Source: Paenibacillus sp. FSL R7-0345 (GTDB taxonomy: Bacteria; Bacillota; Bacilli; Paenibacillales; Paenibacillaceae). From it: 64,000 nucleotides of DNA. A program made the position numbers and the translations under genes. Below are positions 36,785 to 45,334 of this stretch, piece after piece (position 1 is the stretch's first letter; each line of letters starts with the position of its first letter). The notes beneath the pieces were generated by a model. That model ran no database searches, was not told the DNA's origin, and worked only from the letters and a program-made list of their open reading frames with translations. Location of the stretch: NCBI RefSeq assembly GCF_038595055.1, contig NZ_CP152002.1, forward strand, positions 1,346,501 to 1,410,500, written 5' to 3'.

Positions 36785-37366
36785 ATGTCTGAACCGGTAA
36801 TTCCGATTTTGCTTGATATTCCTGAGAGTATAGAGACGGAGAGGCTGCTGATCCGGGCTGCGCGCTGGGGTGACGGGGCGGAGATGAACGCGGCGATTAT
36901 AGAGAGTCTGAAGGAGCTGAAGCCGTGGATGATTTTTGCCCAAAAGGCGCAGAAGCCTGAGGAAACTGAAATCTATGCACGGGAAGCGCGGATCAATTAC
37001 TTAAAGCGCTCTAACATGCATATGAACATCTATAACAGGATTGACGGAACGTTTATCGGCTGCAGCGGACTTCATCATATTGACTGGGATATCCGCTCTT
37101 TTGAACTGGGATACTGGATCAAAACGGCCTGTTCAGGAAAAGGGTATATGACGGAGGCGGTCCATGCGATCACGAATTTCGCTATTCAGGAGCTTGAAGC
37201 TAACCGGATTGAAATCCGCTGCAGTGGCCTTAATGCCAAAAGTGCAGCCGTAGCGGAACGCGCCGGGTATAAGCTGGATGGTATTTTGCGGCTCAACACC
37301 CGCGGCTTTGACGGGGAACTGCATGACAGCAAGGTGTATGCAAAGGTGCGCGGAGCCGAATATTAG
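36785..37366 (+). CDS. GNAT family N-acetyltransferase (RimJ/RimL type)
   Basis: 193 residues from the ATG at 36785, which has AGAGGAGG eight bases upstream; a TTG at 36758 is possible but less good. Acceptor-side opening ETERLLIRAARWGDGAEMNAAI, beta-bulge region FELGYWIKTACSGKGYMTEAV with the acetyl-CoA pyrophosphate loop, and CSGLNAKSAAVAERAGYKLDGILR are standard for acetyltransferases acting on ribosomal or other protein N-termini or small amines. The substrate is unknown. Confidence 0.88.
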   Translation: MSEPVIPILLDIPESIETERLLIRAARWGDGAEMNAAIIESLKELKPWMIFAQKAQKPEETEIYAREARINYLKRSNMHMNIYNRIDGTFIGCSGLHHIDWDIRSFELGYWIKTACSGKGYMTEAVHAITNFAIQELEANRIEIRCSGLNAKSAAVAERAGYKLDGILRLNTRGFDGELHDSKVYAKVRGAEY

Positions 37367-37441
37367 CCGGAAGACCGGACACTACTAAGGGGATTTAGAG
37401 GGCTACCCCGACCGGACTTGAGAGGAGTGGCAACAAAAAAG

Positions 37442-37493
37442 AAGGGTGCGCTGCGCCGGTTGATTTGTGAACCGGCGGCAGCGCACCCTTTTG
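37442..37493. terminator. Strong bidirectional terminator
   Basis: AAGGGTGCGCTG-CGCCGGTT pairs with AACCGGCGGCAGCGCACCCTT (one bulged base), with T-runs available on both strands. It serves the GNAT gene and the converging HAD gene. Confidence 0.9.
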
Positions 37494-37504
37494 TATAGGA
37501 GTAA

Positions 37505-38311
37505 TTATTCTACTGTCTTCAAAATAAACTTGTCGATCGCATACTTCACGCCGTCTTCATTGTTGCTGAGGGTGACGAAATCTGCAATTTCCTTAAGGGC
37601 AGGAATGGCATTGGCCATCGCCACACCAAGACCGGCTGCTTCCAGCATCTCATGGTCATTCCAGGAATCGCCGACAGCAATCGTTTCGGACAGCTCGCAG
37701 CCGAAGTGGGCGGCCAGGAATTCAAGCGCAATGCCTTTGGTGCCTTCGCTATGCATGATCTCGAGGAAGTGTGGCTTCGATTTAGTGATGTGAACGGAAT
37801 CGCCCAGCAGCTCACGCAGGATCGGGGACAGCTCGTCCAGGTAGGCAGGGTCGTCGATGATGAGCATTTTTGGGGTCTTTTGCGGAACAAGCTTATTCTC
37901 CCAGTCCGGCTCAATAAAGTATTGGGTGCGGTTCAGCTGGGAATATTCAATCAGCTTCTGGTTTTCCTCGCGTGCATACAGCTTGTCGTCGATATAAGTC
38001 TGCAGGTGCAGATCATGCTCCACACAATACTGGAAAAGCTTGCGCACTGCGTCCTGCGGTACATAACGCTCGTAGAGCACTTTTTCGTCCATCAGGTTCT
38101 TAACCAGCGCGCCCTGGTAAGTAATGATCGGCACATTGAGGCCGGTCTGGCGGGCAATAGCCTGGGCAGAAGCATAAGCGCGGCCGGTTGCCAGTGTAAC
38201 TACAACGCCTGCAGCAACAGCCTGTTCGAGCGCGGTCTGTGTGGCAGGGGTTACTTCCTTGTCATCATTAATCAGTGTGTCATCGATGTCGATTGCAATC
38301 AATTTGTACAT
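37505..38311 (-). CDS. Cof-type HAD superfamily phosphatase
   Basis: 268 residues. Motif I is AIDIDDTLINDD (residues 6-17) with the nucleophilic Asp; motif II Thr in TLATGR near 60; motif III Lys near 200; motif IV GDSWNDHEMLEAAGLGVAMANA near 220-240. The large C2B cap marks the Cof/YidA group, which dephosphorylates sugar phosphates or flavin and PLP-type compounds. A single gene, 42 bp downstream of the EamA gene's stop on the same strand. Confidence 0.9.
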   Translation of the reverse strand: MYKLIAIDIDDTLINDDKEVTPATQTALEQAVAAGVVVTLATGRAYASAQAIARQTGLNVPIITYQGALVKNLMDEKVLYERYVPQDAVRKLFQYCVEHDLHLQTYIDDKLYAREENQKLIEYSQLNRTQYFIEPDWENKLVPQKTPKMLIIDDPAYLDELSPILRELLGDSVHITKSKPHFLEIMHSEGTKGIALEFLAAHFGCELSETIAVGDSWNDHEMLEAAGLGVAMANAIPALKEIADFVTLSNNEDGVKYAIDKFILKTVE

Positions 38312-38353
38312 TCGCGTTCTCTCCTAAGGGTTATTGTTCTAGTATAAATGAAA

Positions 38354-39307
38354 TTATGCGTCTGATGAAGCCAGGGGACCGGATTCCCCTTCAGCATGTC
38401 CGTCTTTGTCAGGCGCTGGACTGAGCTCGGCAGTAAGCATGGCCGCAAGGATGAGCAGACAGCCAAGCCCGGCGGACAACCCCAGCTTCTCACCACCAAA
38501 GACAAGTCCGGTAAAAGCGGCGAACACCGGCTCCATCGCGTAGATAATGGCCACCCGGGATGGTGTGGTGTATTTCTGGCAGGCCGTCTGAATCCAGAAG
38601 GCAAACGCGCTGGTCGGCCCGATAGAGATCAGCAGCGCCCAGAGCACGTCAGGCTCTCTGACCAGCTCCCTGCTCTGCAGCAGCGGGCCGCTGCCGTCAA
38701 CAATCAGCGAGGCCACGATGCTGAGCAGACCGACAACAGCAAGCTGCAGCGCAGCCAGCGGCAGAGCCGGATAGCGCGGCGCATATACGCCGGTATAGGC
38801 AATCTGCAGAGCAAAAGCGACCGCACAGAGCAGAACCAGGCTGTCCCCGAGTCCAAGCGAGAATGCAGAACCGGTGAAGGTCAGCAGATACAGACCACCT
38901 ACGGCAATAGCTGCACTGATCCACGTATAGCGGGAAATAGAATGCTTCAGCAGCGCGAGTGACAGGAAAGGAACAATCACGACGGACAGGCCGGTGATGA
39001 ACCCGGTATTGGAGGTGCTGGTATACAGCAGCCCCATCGTCTGCAGACCGTAGCCCATGAACAGAAAAAGGCCCAGCAGCAGGGCATGCAGAACCATACG
39101 CCAGCTCAGCTGTTTCCATTCATGACGGTAAAAGACAGCCGTAATCAGCGCCAGCAGCAAGGCGGCGCCCGTGAACCGGATACTGTTGAAGGCGAGCGGC
39201 GGCAGTACCCTGACAGCGTGCTGGACGATCAGGAAGGTGCAGCCCCACATCAGCGCCACCAGCAGCAGGCTGAAATCAGCGATTCGTGAGCGGCTCACTA
39301 TCGTCAT
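38354..39307 (-). CDS. DMT family EamA-domain transporter
   Basis: 317 residues with ten predicted membrane helices in two EamA repeats. Recognisable parts are LLLVALMWGCTFLIVQHAV at the N-terminus, NTGFITGLSVVIVPFLSL closing the first repeat, and PSRVAIIYAMEPVFAAFTGLVFGGE closing the second. Transporters of this family export amino acids, metabolites or drugs; the substrate is not predictable here. It ends in a Ser/Ala-rich hydrophilic tail of about 20 residues. Confidence 0.88.
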   Translation of the reverse strand: MTIVSRSRIADFSLLLVALMWGCTFLIVQHAVRVLPPLAFNSIRFTGAALLLALITAVFYRHEWKQLSWRMVLHALLLGLFLFMGYGLQTMGLLYTSTSNTGFITGLSVVIVPFLSLALLKHSISRYTWISAAIAVGGLYLLTFTGSAFSLGLGDSLVLLCAVAFALQIAYTGVYAPRYPALPLAALQLAVVGLLSIVASLIVDGSGPLLQSRELVREPDVLWALLISIGPTSAFAFWIQTACQKYTTPSRVAIIYAMEPVFAAFTGLVFGGEKLGLSAGLGCLLILAAMLTAELSPAPDKDGHAEGESGPLASSDA

Positions 39308-39436
39308 CCTTTCATGAAATACAGAAAACGTATCAAGTTGTCCAAATTGTATCCTAAAACAAAGGGGAGGACAAGCCGAAACTATACAGAAGCCCGGCGG
39401 CTATAGGGTTTTGACATGTATAATGCAGCTGAATGC

Positions 39437-39465
39437 TGGACAAAAAAACGCTCTCTTAGTATACT
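39437..39465 (+). promoter_or_regulatory. Probable promoter of the YdjM-like gene
   Basis: TGGACA and TATACT with a 17-base spacer, 57 bp before the ATG at 39522; an AGAAAGGGGCGG ribosome site follows. Confidence 0.5.
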
Positions 39466-39521
39466 TTGGTAACCGCACATTTGTTCTTATTTTGACATCC
39501 TAGAAAGGGGCGGTTTCAAAG

Positions 39522-40238
39522 ATGATGGGCAAATCCCATTTTATTATCAGCACCGGGATTACGCTCTCTGTGATGAATCTGCTCGGTTACGAAATCACGG
39601 TTCCGGCTGTGGCTGTGGCGGCGGTCAGCTCGCTGCTGCCAGATATTGATGAGCCCAATTCGCTGCTGGTGCGCAGCGCTGTACCCGAATCGATGCTTAG
39701 GCTGCTGCAGGTGGCGTTGATCGGGGCAGGGATTTATCTGTATTTTGCCGGCATAGTTGATGCGCCATGGAATATCGTGCTGGCACTGCTGGTAGGCAGT
39801 GTATCGTTCCTCCCGGGCAGAAGGCTGCGGCAGCTGGTTATGCTGCTGATCGCCCTGGCGCTGTTCGCGTTCGCCGCTGATTACGATCCGTGGAATTACA
39901 TCGCCGCCTGCATACTCATTGTAGCTTCTGTTGTCCCGCACCGGGGAATCACGCATACCCTGTATGCTGTAGCAGGCTGGGGAGTACTGCTGTACTTTGT
40001 TTCCCTTGGTATGAATGACGGCGGCAGCCTGTGGATTGCCGGAGCCATGTCATATGCGCTGCATCTGCTGGCTGACTCGCTGACCCAGCGCGGAATTACC
40101 CTGTTGCCGCCGCTGCCTTTCAAGCTGCGCCTGAAGCTGATGAGCACCGGGACGAAAAAGGGCAGCAAAGTGGAGAATGTATGCATTGTGCTCACGCTGC
40201 TGCTGGTTGCATATGTGTTCGTTATTACCCCTGTCTGA
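39522..40238 (+). CDS. YdjM-like membrane metal-dependent hydrolase (DUF457 type)
   Basis: 238 residues with several membrane helices. The family metal-binding pattern is present in order: MGKSHFIISTG at the start, SLLPDIDEPNS near 40, HRGITHTLYA near 145 and ALHLLADSLTQRG near 182. E. coli YdjM is a LexA-regulated inner membrane protein; enzymatic function of the family is unproven. It stands alone between a promoter and a terminator. Confidence 0.85.
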   Translation: MMGKSHFIISTGITLSVMNLLGYEITVPAVAVAAVSSLLPDIDEPNSLLVRSAVPESMLRLLQVALIGAGIYLYFAGIVDAPWNIVLALLVGSVSFLPGRRLRQLVMLLIALALFAFAADYDPWNYIAACILIVASVVPHRGITHTLYAVAGWGVLLYFVSLGMNDGGSLWIAGAMSYALHLLADSLTQRGITLLPPLPFKLRLKLMSTGTKKGSKVENVCIVLTLLLVAYVFVITPV

Positions 40239-40263
40239 GGGGGACTCGCCGATAGGCATGATA

Positions 40264-40297
40264 AGGCTCTCCGCTGGCTGCAGCGGGGGCTTTTTTG
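40264..40297 (+). terminator. Terminator after the YdjM-like gene
   Basis: GGCTCTCCGCT pairs imperfectly with AGCGGGGGC around GGCTGC, followed by TTTTTT. Confidence 0.65.
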
Positions 40298-40369
40298 TGT
40301 TTATAGGGAAACTTGCAGCTGTTTCGGGGGATAGGCAGATTCCCCGGACTACATGCCGTTTTTAGTAAA

Positions 40370-40406
40370 AAACCAGCCGACCCGGATCGTCCGGAAGGGC
40401 TGGTTT
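40370..40406 (-). terminator. Terminator of the lipoate ligase gene
   Basis: AAACCAGCC and GGCTGGTTT enclose a second small stem (CCGGA-TCG-TCCGG). On the minus strand the stem is followed by a T-run, 35 bp past the lplA stop. Confidence 0.8.
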
Positions 40407-40440
40407 ATTTTGCATACTAATCAGAGGTGTACCCGAAATG

Positions 40441-41445
40441 CTATTCCTCCAGGAATACCAGTCCGATGAAGTCCTCCGGCTCAATCCGCCCAAAATAATG
40501 CTTCAGATCAAGCCCGGACAGCGCTTCTCTGACCTCTGCATTCTCGTAACGATTGCCGCGCAAAGCATTCTCGACATCTACTACGTCACCGACGCCGAAG
40601 AAATCGCCGTAGATTTTGATATCTTTAATGTAGGAGTCCTCAATATCCATGCGGATATCGACCAGGCCGGCCGGGAATTTGCGGGTGTGCTTCACATTGC
40701 TCTTCGGCGACAGGCCGTAGTTCCAGTCCCAGTTCTGGTAGTGCTCCTTGGAAATTTCGTTAATGCGGACCCAGTCATCCATCGTCAGCTTGTACTGCGG
40801 AACCTCAGAAGGCTCCATGCCGAAGATCGATCGCAGCAGCCCGTCGCGGAACTCCTCAATGGTCATTTCTGTGTTGCCGAGCAGACCTTTAATATTAGCA
40901 ACCCGGCTGCGCACGGACTTCGTGCTCTTGGATTTGAACTTCTCCGGATTTACGTTCAGGGAAGCTTGTACATCATCGAGGTTCAGGTCGAACATCAGGG
41001 TGCCATGGCTGAACATCCGTCCGCGGGTGGAGAACTGGGCGTTGCCGGATATTTTTTGCTCGCCGACCTGCAGGTCGTTGCGTCCGCTCAGCTCAGCGTT
41101 TACTCCCATGGACTGCAGATAGTCGATGACCGGCTGGGTAAATTTGAGGAAATTGTGGAACGATTCGCCGTCATCCTTGGTGATGAAGCTGAAATTCAGG
41201 TTGCCGAGGTCATGGTACACTGCTCCGCCACCGGAGAGCCGGCGCACGACCTGGATGTTGTTTTCTTTTACATATTCCTGATTGATCTCTTCAATTGTAT
41301 TCTGGTGCTTGCCGATGATGATGGACGGGCTGTTGATATAAAAGAGCAGGTAGCTGTCGTCCATCGGGAGGTTTTTGAGCGCGAACTCCTCAATGGCCAG
41401 GTTGATCGAAGCATCTGTAATGCCGGTGTTATCAATAAAAAGCAT
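40441..41445 (-). CDS. lplA: Lipoate--protein ligase
   Basis: 334 residues, the full-length form with a C-terminal accessory domain (LplA/LplJ type). Signature RRLSGGGAVYHDLGNLNFSF near residue 70, then GRNDLQVGEQKISGNAQ with the catalytic Lys near 133. It adenylates free lipoate and attaches it to lysines of 2-oxoacid dehydrogenase and glycine cleavage H proteins. The ORF starts with MLFIDNTGITDASINLAIEEF, usual for this family. Single gene. Confidence 0.93.
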   Translation of the reverse strand: MLFIDNTGITDASINLAIEEFALKNLPMDDSYLLFYINSPSIIIGKHQNTIEEINQEYVKENNIQVVRRLSGGGAVYHDLGNLNFSFITKDDGESFHNFLKFTQPVIDYLQSMGVNAELSGRNDLQVGEQKISGNAQFSTRGRMFSHGTLMFDLNLDDVQASLNVNPEKFKSKSTKSVRSRVANIKGLLGNTEMTIEEFRDGLLRSIFGMEPSEVPQYKLTMDDWVRINEISKEHYQNWDWNYGLSPKSNVKHTRKFPAGLVDIRMDIEDSYIKDIKIYGDFFGVGDVVDVENALRGNRYENAEVREALSGLDLKHYFGRIEPEDFIGLVFLEE

Positions 41446-41611
41446 AGTATATTCCTCCGCCTGTACATGGTTAACTACTGCATTTATTCTAAACTAAAAG
41501 CCCGCATTTCACAAAATAGAAAGTGTATTTCAGCATAGATGCACAGGGGCCCTGGAGCAGGGGCGATTTGTGCAGGCCGGTTACAATGGCAAAATGGTCC
41601 CACTTACATGA

Positions 41612-41641
41612 TTGACGCGCTTCTGCGGTAAAGGCAATAAT
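41612..41641 (+). promoter_or_regulatory. Probable promoter of the first cobamide block
   Basis: TTGACG and AATAAT with an 18-base spacer, 44 bp upstream of the ATG of the decarboxylase gene. I looked for the B12-box of a cobalamin riboswitch upstream and did not see one. Confidence 0.45.
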
Positions 41642-41684
41642 TGGGCTATAGATGTTTAATTCGAAGGTACGCTGAGGGAGTGAA

Positions 41685-42800
41685 ATGATGCTTGAAAAAT
41701 ATGGCCACGGCGGCGATTTGCTGACGGCAGCGGAGCTTTACGGGGAAGGCGACAGAGATAGGGATAGTAACAGGGGGAGCGCTTTTGTTGATTTCAGCGC
41801 TAATATTAACCCGCTCGGTCCGCCGCCTGCCGTGCTGGAGCTGCTGCAGGATGCTGCTGCTGCCGTCACGGCATATCCTGATCCGGGGCACCGCCGGTTA
41901 AAGGCGCTGCTGGCCGCAGAGCTAGGCGTCAGCACAGAATGGATTACTGTGGGCAACGGGGCTGCGGAGTCCATGGCCCTGCTGCTGCTGGCTGCAGCAC
42001 CGCGCAGGGTGGGGATCGTCGAGCCCTGCTTCTCCGAGTACCGCCAGCTGGCAGAGCAATTCGGCGCGGAGGTGCTCTCCGTTCAAGGAACGGAGAAGCA
42101 GATGTACCGGGCGGAGCCGGCGCAAATTGCCGGGCTGCTGGAGCAGGTGGATCTGCTGTTCCTCGGCCAGCCGAACAACCCCAACGGCGTCCAGTATGCG
42201 CTGGACGACCTGCGGCTCCTGGCCCGCAAGGCAGAGGCCTGCGGGACCTTGCTTGCCGTGGATGAAGCGTTCATTGACTTCATCCCGGAGGAGCGGCGGC
42301 AATCGCTGCTGCCGGAGCTGGCCGGGTTCCGTCATACGGTGCTGATCCGCTCGATGACGAAGTTTTTTGCCATTCCGGGGCTGCGGCTGGGGTTCACCAT
42401 CGCAGCCCCGGAGCTTGCCGCGAGAATGAGCGGCAAGCAGGTGACCTGGAGCGTGAACGGGCTGGCGCAGCTGGCCGGGGAAGCGTGCCTGCGCAGCGGG
42501 CGCGGGTATACCGCGCGCACGCGGGCGCTGATCGCAGCAGAGCGGGAGCTGCTGCGGGCGGGCCTGGGGCGGCTCGGCTGCAGCGTGCCGCCGGGCGAAG
42601 CCAACTTCCTGCTGGCGGAGCTGCCGGAAGGGTGGACAGCTGCGGCCGCGCAGGAGCAGCTTGGCCGCCGGGGCATCCTCGTGCGCAGCTGCGCGATGTA
42701 CCCGGGCCTGGCTGCCGGGCATATCCGCGTGGCCGTCAAGGGGCCGGAGGACAACGCCCGGCTGCTGCGGGAGCTGGAGGCAGTTTTGGCCGGGGAATGA
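41685..42800 (+). CDS. cobD: L-threonine-O-3-phosphate decarboxylase (CobD type)
   Basis: 371 residues, PLP fold type I aminotransferase-like enzyme. LEKYGHGGDLLTAAELYG and FVDFSANINPLGPP at the start are typical, as is the PLP Lys in RSMTKFFAIPGLRLGF near residue 225. It makes aminopropanol phosphate, the linker joined to adenosylcobyric acid by CbiB. GAGGGAGTG ribosome site; ATG at 41685 or 41688. The 3' half is very GC-rich. Its partner genes follow after a 618-bp repeat-bearing gap. Confidence 0.88.
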   Translation: MMLEKYGHGGDLLTAAELYGEGDRDRDSNRGSAFVDFSANINPLGPPPAVLELLQDAAAAVTAYPDPGHRRLKALLAAELGVSTEWITVGNGAAESMALLLLAAAPRRVGIVEPCFSEYRQLAEQFGAEVLSVQGTEKQMYRAEPAQIAGLLEQVDLLFLGQPNNPNGVQYALDDLRLLARKAEACGTLLAVDEAFIDFIPEERRQSLLPELAGFRHTVLIRSMTKFFAIPGLRLGFTIAAPELAARMSGKQVTWSVNGLAQLAGEACLRSGRGYTARTRALIAAERELLRAGLGRLGCSVPPGEANFLLAELPEGWTAAAAQEQLGRRGILVRSCAMYPGLAAGHIRVAVKGPEDNARLLRELEAVLAGE

Positions 42801-42987
42801 GCCTGTGGCGGCCGGATGCCGCAAGGTTAGTGAATTAATGCTGGTGTTGTTGGATGCTGCTGTTTACCGTTGAATGCTACTGGATGCTACGGAATGCTAC
42901 GGATATTCACTAATACGCGGGTATCCATCTGGCTGGGATAAGGGCAGCCAGGCTGAATAAGCGGGTGCCTACACAGTTTGGTAGAAG

Positions 42988-43225
42988 GCAGGTAACTGTC
43001 AGTGATGAAATTTGCTCTGCGGAGCATTTCAATTCAATTAAGTGGAATTCTGTCATTTATTTCGGGGCCAGGTCCTCTTGGGAAGAAACTAGGTGGAAAA
43101 AGGTCACTTAATTCCGTCATTTTTGCCCGTAGTTAGGATTTCAGACCGAAATAGGTGTGGTTTTTCCAACTAATCATCAAAACTGCGGAGAAATGAAGGA
43201 ATTAGGTGTCAAAAATCCAACTAGT
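42988..43225. repeat. Intergenic repeats of an AACTAG/TAATTCC family
   Basis: Within the 618-bp gap after cobD, four related copies alternate in orientation. A forward copy at about 43087-43122 starts AACTAGGTGGAAAAAGG and ends TTAATTCCGTCATTT. An inverted copy at about 43190-43224 ends TCCAACTAG. A diverged inverted copy lies near 43143-43172 and a partial one near 43035-43060. No ORF or RNA gene was recognised in this gap. The remainder (42840-42990 and 43230-43418) holds short GATGCTAC repeats and a purine-rich stretch. Confidence 0.6.
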
Positions 43226-43239
43226 TGTTTGAGGTAGTG

Positions 43240-43418
43240 GAGCAGACCCTAACATAAACGGTATCGTGAGCGGAAGGAGTGGATAGTGAGAATAGAGGGA
43301 GCAGCATTGAATTATTGGAGTAAAAGTAGAGTAAGGGATTAAGAAGGGTACATGAGTAAGTAGAGTGTGCAAGCAAAGAAACCTAAAGTAAAAGTAAAGG
43401 GAAAGGGCGTGACTAGGT
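43240..43418 (+). other. Purine-rich low-complexity leader before cbiZ
   Basis: About 180 bases dominated by A and G on the plus strand, with repeated GTGAG, AGTAGAG and AAAGTAAAAGTAAAG. No promoter could be picked out with confidence. A similar purine-rich stretch precedes cobT at 56281-56573. Confidence 0.4.
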
Positions 43419-44174
43419 ATGGCAGAAGTGAAGACTCCCTTTGAGCTTGCTGGCGGGGCGCGGACGTACCGTTCCGGCGTCTGGCCCGGGCTGGTGCTGG
43501 AGTGGAAAAAGGAGCACCTGCTGCTGGAGTTTCCGGCCGAAGCGGACAGCATTTCCAGTGCAGTGTACGGCGGAGGAGGAGGCCGGTTAAAGCGGGCTGT
43601 GAACCAGTATGTCCGCCGTGATTATGAGTGCAGCAATCCGGTACGCGATATGGAAAACAAGCTGGCAGAGTGGGGCTACCCGCTGGAGGGCTGCGCAGGC
43701 CTGATGACGGCAGTGCCGCTGGAGCATGCGGCGGTTGCGGAGGAGGATACCGGCTCTGCGGGAATCTTTTGCTGCGTAACTGCGGCTGCGGGCAACGCGG
43801 CCCGCGCCGGGGTAGAACGGAGTGTGCTGAAGGCTTACCGTCCGGGCACGATCAATATTATGCTTGGCATAGATGGTCTGCTGACTCCGTCGGCGATGGT
43901 GAACGCTGTAATTACGGCAACCGAAGCCAAGGCCGCTGCCCTGGCGGATCTCGGCATCACTGATTCCGAGAATGGACTGACCGCCACAGGCACGACGACA
44001 GATGCAATTGTGCTGGCAGTCAGCGGAAGCCGCCGTTACGGGGCGGAGCATGTGTACGCCGGTACAGCGACTGATCTCGGCGGAGCGATTGGCCGGCTGG
44101 TTTATGCAGCGGTAACAGGCAGCCTCCGCTCAGTGCTTGCTGTGCAGGAGCAGGCAAGGAAGACTGGGAAATGA
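43419..44174 (+). CDS. cbiZ: Adenosylcobinamide amidohydrolase CbiZ
   Basis: 251 residues. Pattern of the CbiZ family: LLLEFPAEADSISSAVYGGG, NQYVRRDYECSNPVRDM, GLMTAVPLEH, then PGTINIMLGID and GLTATGTTTDAIVLAVSG, and the ending HVYAGTATDLGGAIGRLVYAAV. It cleaves the amide bond of adenosylcobinamide to adenosylcobyric acid, the key step in salvage or remodelling of foreign cobamides. The ATG follows GGGAAAGGGCG. The stop overlaps a small repeat ORF by ATGA. Confidence 0.92.
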   Translation: MAEVKTPFELAGGARTYRSGVWPGLVLEWKKEHLLLEFPAEADSISSAVYGGGGGRLKRAVNQYVRRDYECSNPVRDMENKLAEWGYPLEGCAGLMTAVPLEHAAVAEEDTGSAGIFCCVTAAAGNAARAGVERSVLKAYRPGTINIMLGIDGLLTPSAMVNAVITATEAKAAALADLGITDSENGLTATGTTTDAIVLAVSGSRRYGAEHVYAGTATDLGGAIGRLVYAAVTGSLRSVLAVQEQARKTGK

Positions 44175-44368
44175 GCATTCTTCTGCACGGGATGTGGAGC
44201 GCTCAGCAAACGGGCGCAGGTTCGCGGAAAATATGGAGCGCTCAGCAAACAAACGCCGGCTTGAGCAGAATGTGGAGAACTCCCCAAACAGAAGGTGCGC
44301 TGGGCCAAATAGTGCAGGCTCAACAAATAAGCACTGCGCCAGGCCGGCCACGGAGGACTTGCCCATGA
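44171..44368 (+). CDS. 65-codon repeat ORF bridging cbiZ and cbiB
   Basis: The ATG overlaps the cbiZ stop (ATGA at 44171) and its own TGA overlaps the cbiB start (ATGA at 44365), so it fits exactly between them. The peptide is repetitive and rich in Trp, Gln, Ser and Arg (MWSAQQTGAGSRK, IWSAQQTNAGLSR, MWRTPQTEGALGQ, then IVQAQQISTAPGR), each unit 13 residues. It resembles no known protein. It could be a true peptide, or merely a translational bridge that keeps ribosomes coupled across an expanded repeat. The cbiB frame is also open through the repeat from 44137, an alternative being an N-terminally extended CbiB. Confidence 0.4.
   Translation: MSILLHGMWSAQQTGAGSRKIWSAQQTNAGLSRMWRTPQTEGALGQIVQAQQISTAPGRPRRTCP
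44185..44345. repeat. 39-bp degenerate tandem repeat between cbiZ and cbiB
   Basis: About four units starting near 44190, 44229, 44268 and 44307, best seen as ATGTGGAGCGCTCAGCAAAC followed by a diverged copy of the same. The period is 39 bp (13 codons), so all frames persist. Copies decay from left to right. Confidence 0.7.
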
Positions 44369-45312
44369 CGGCCGCAATCCAGCTGCTTGCAGCGTATATA
44401 TTGGACCGCCTTATAGGCGATCCCCGCAGCCTGCCCCATCCGGTTGTGCTGATGGGAAAAGCAATTACCGCGCTGGAGCGGGCAATCCGCCGCTTAACTA
44501 GCCAACCGCGCAGCCTGAAGCGTGCCGGCATTCTGCTGCCCCTGCTGGTAGCAGGCGGAAGCTGGCTGGTAACAGCAGTGCTGCTCTGGCTGCTGTCCCG
44601 GATCTCGCTTTGGCTGGCGCTGGCGGCTGAAGCCTGGCTGATCTCTACAACCATTGCCTCCAAAGGACTGAAGGATGCAGGGACGGCGGTCTATGCAGAG
44701 CTGCAAAAAGGTGATCTTCCTGCAGCCAGGCAGGCGCTCGGCATGATCGTCGGCCGGGATACGGCACACCTGGACAGTCCGGAAATTGTGCGCGGTACGG
44801 TGGAGACGGTTGCCGAGAATATAGTGGATGCAATCATTTCTCCGCTGTTCTACGCGTTGCTTGGAGGTGCGCCGCTCGCTATGGCCTACCGCGCTGTGAA
44901 CACACTGGATTCGATGGTCGGCTATAAGAACGACAAATACCTTAATCTCGGCTGGGCCTCTGCCCGGCTCGATGATGCAGCCAACTACATACCGGCGCGT
45001 ATCACTGCGCTGCTGTTAACCCTCTGCGCCTGGCTGCTTCGGCTGGACTGGCGCAGATGCTGGCAGACCGTGCGGCGTGATGCCCGCCTGCATCCCAGCC
45101 CCAACAGCGGCTACCCCGAATCGGCAGTAGCCGGAGCACTGGGCATCCGCCTGGGAGGGGTGAACGTCTATCACGGTGTGGCCTCATTCCGCGCCTATAT
45201 GGGCGAGTCCCTGCGCGCTCTGGAGCCGGACGATATTATTGTTACTTCCCGGCTGATGCTGCTTTCTTCCACTTTTTTTGTGGTCCTTTGTGCAGCGGCA
45301 GCCTTCATATGA
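44365..45312 (+). CDS. cbiB: Adenosylcobinamide-phosphate synthase CbiB
   Basis: 315 residues from the ATG at 44365 with a CGGAGGA ribosome site; the frame is open upstream but only across repeats. Integral membrane protein with DRLIGDPRSLPHPVVLMGKAI at the start, ALGMIVGRDTAHLDSPEIVRGTVETVAENIVD near 130, YRAVNTLDSMVGYKNDKY near 175 and HPSPNSGYPESAVAGALGI near 245, all family hallmarks. It joins aminopropanol phosphate (from CobD) to adenosylcobyric acid. Confidence 0.93.
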   Translation: MTAAIQLLAAYILDRLIGDPRSLPHPVVLMGKAITALERAIRRLTSQPRSLKRAGILLPLLVAGGSWLVTAVLLWLLSRISLWLALAAEAWLISTTIASKGLKDAGTAVYAELQKGDLPAARQALGMIVGRDTAHLDSPEIVRGTVETVAENIVDAIISPLFYALLGGAPLAMAYRAVNTLDSMVGYKNDKYLNLGWASARLDDAANYIPARITALLLTLCAWLLRLDWRRCWQTVRRDARLHPSPNSGYPESAVAGALGIRLGGVNVYHGVASFRAYMGESLRALEPDDIIVTSRLMLLSSTFFVVLCAAAAFI

Positions 45313-45334
45313 AACGGGGGCTGAGCGGCTTAAT

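Noticed and set aside
36437..36943. Minus-strand frame encoding 17-residue repeats
   Set aside because: It overlaps the start of a good GNAT gene, lacks a ribosome site, and is open only because the DNA repeat period is a multiple of three.
40438..41538. 366-codon open frame antisense to the lipoate ligase
   Set aside because: The ligase has all family motifs; the opposite frame covers it almost exactly and has no recognisable protein features.
41446..41684. Possible cobalamin riboswitch before the cob genes
   Set aside because: No B12-box or recognisable long aptamer in this gap, nor in the gaps before cbiZ and cobT.
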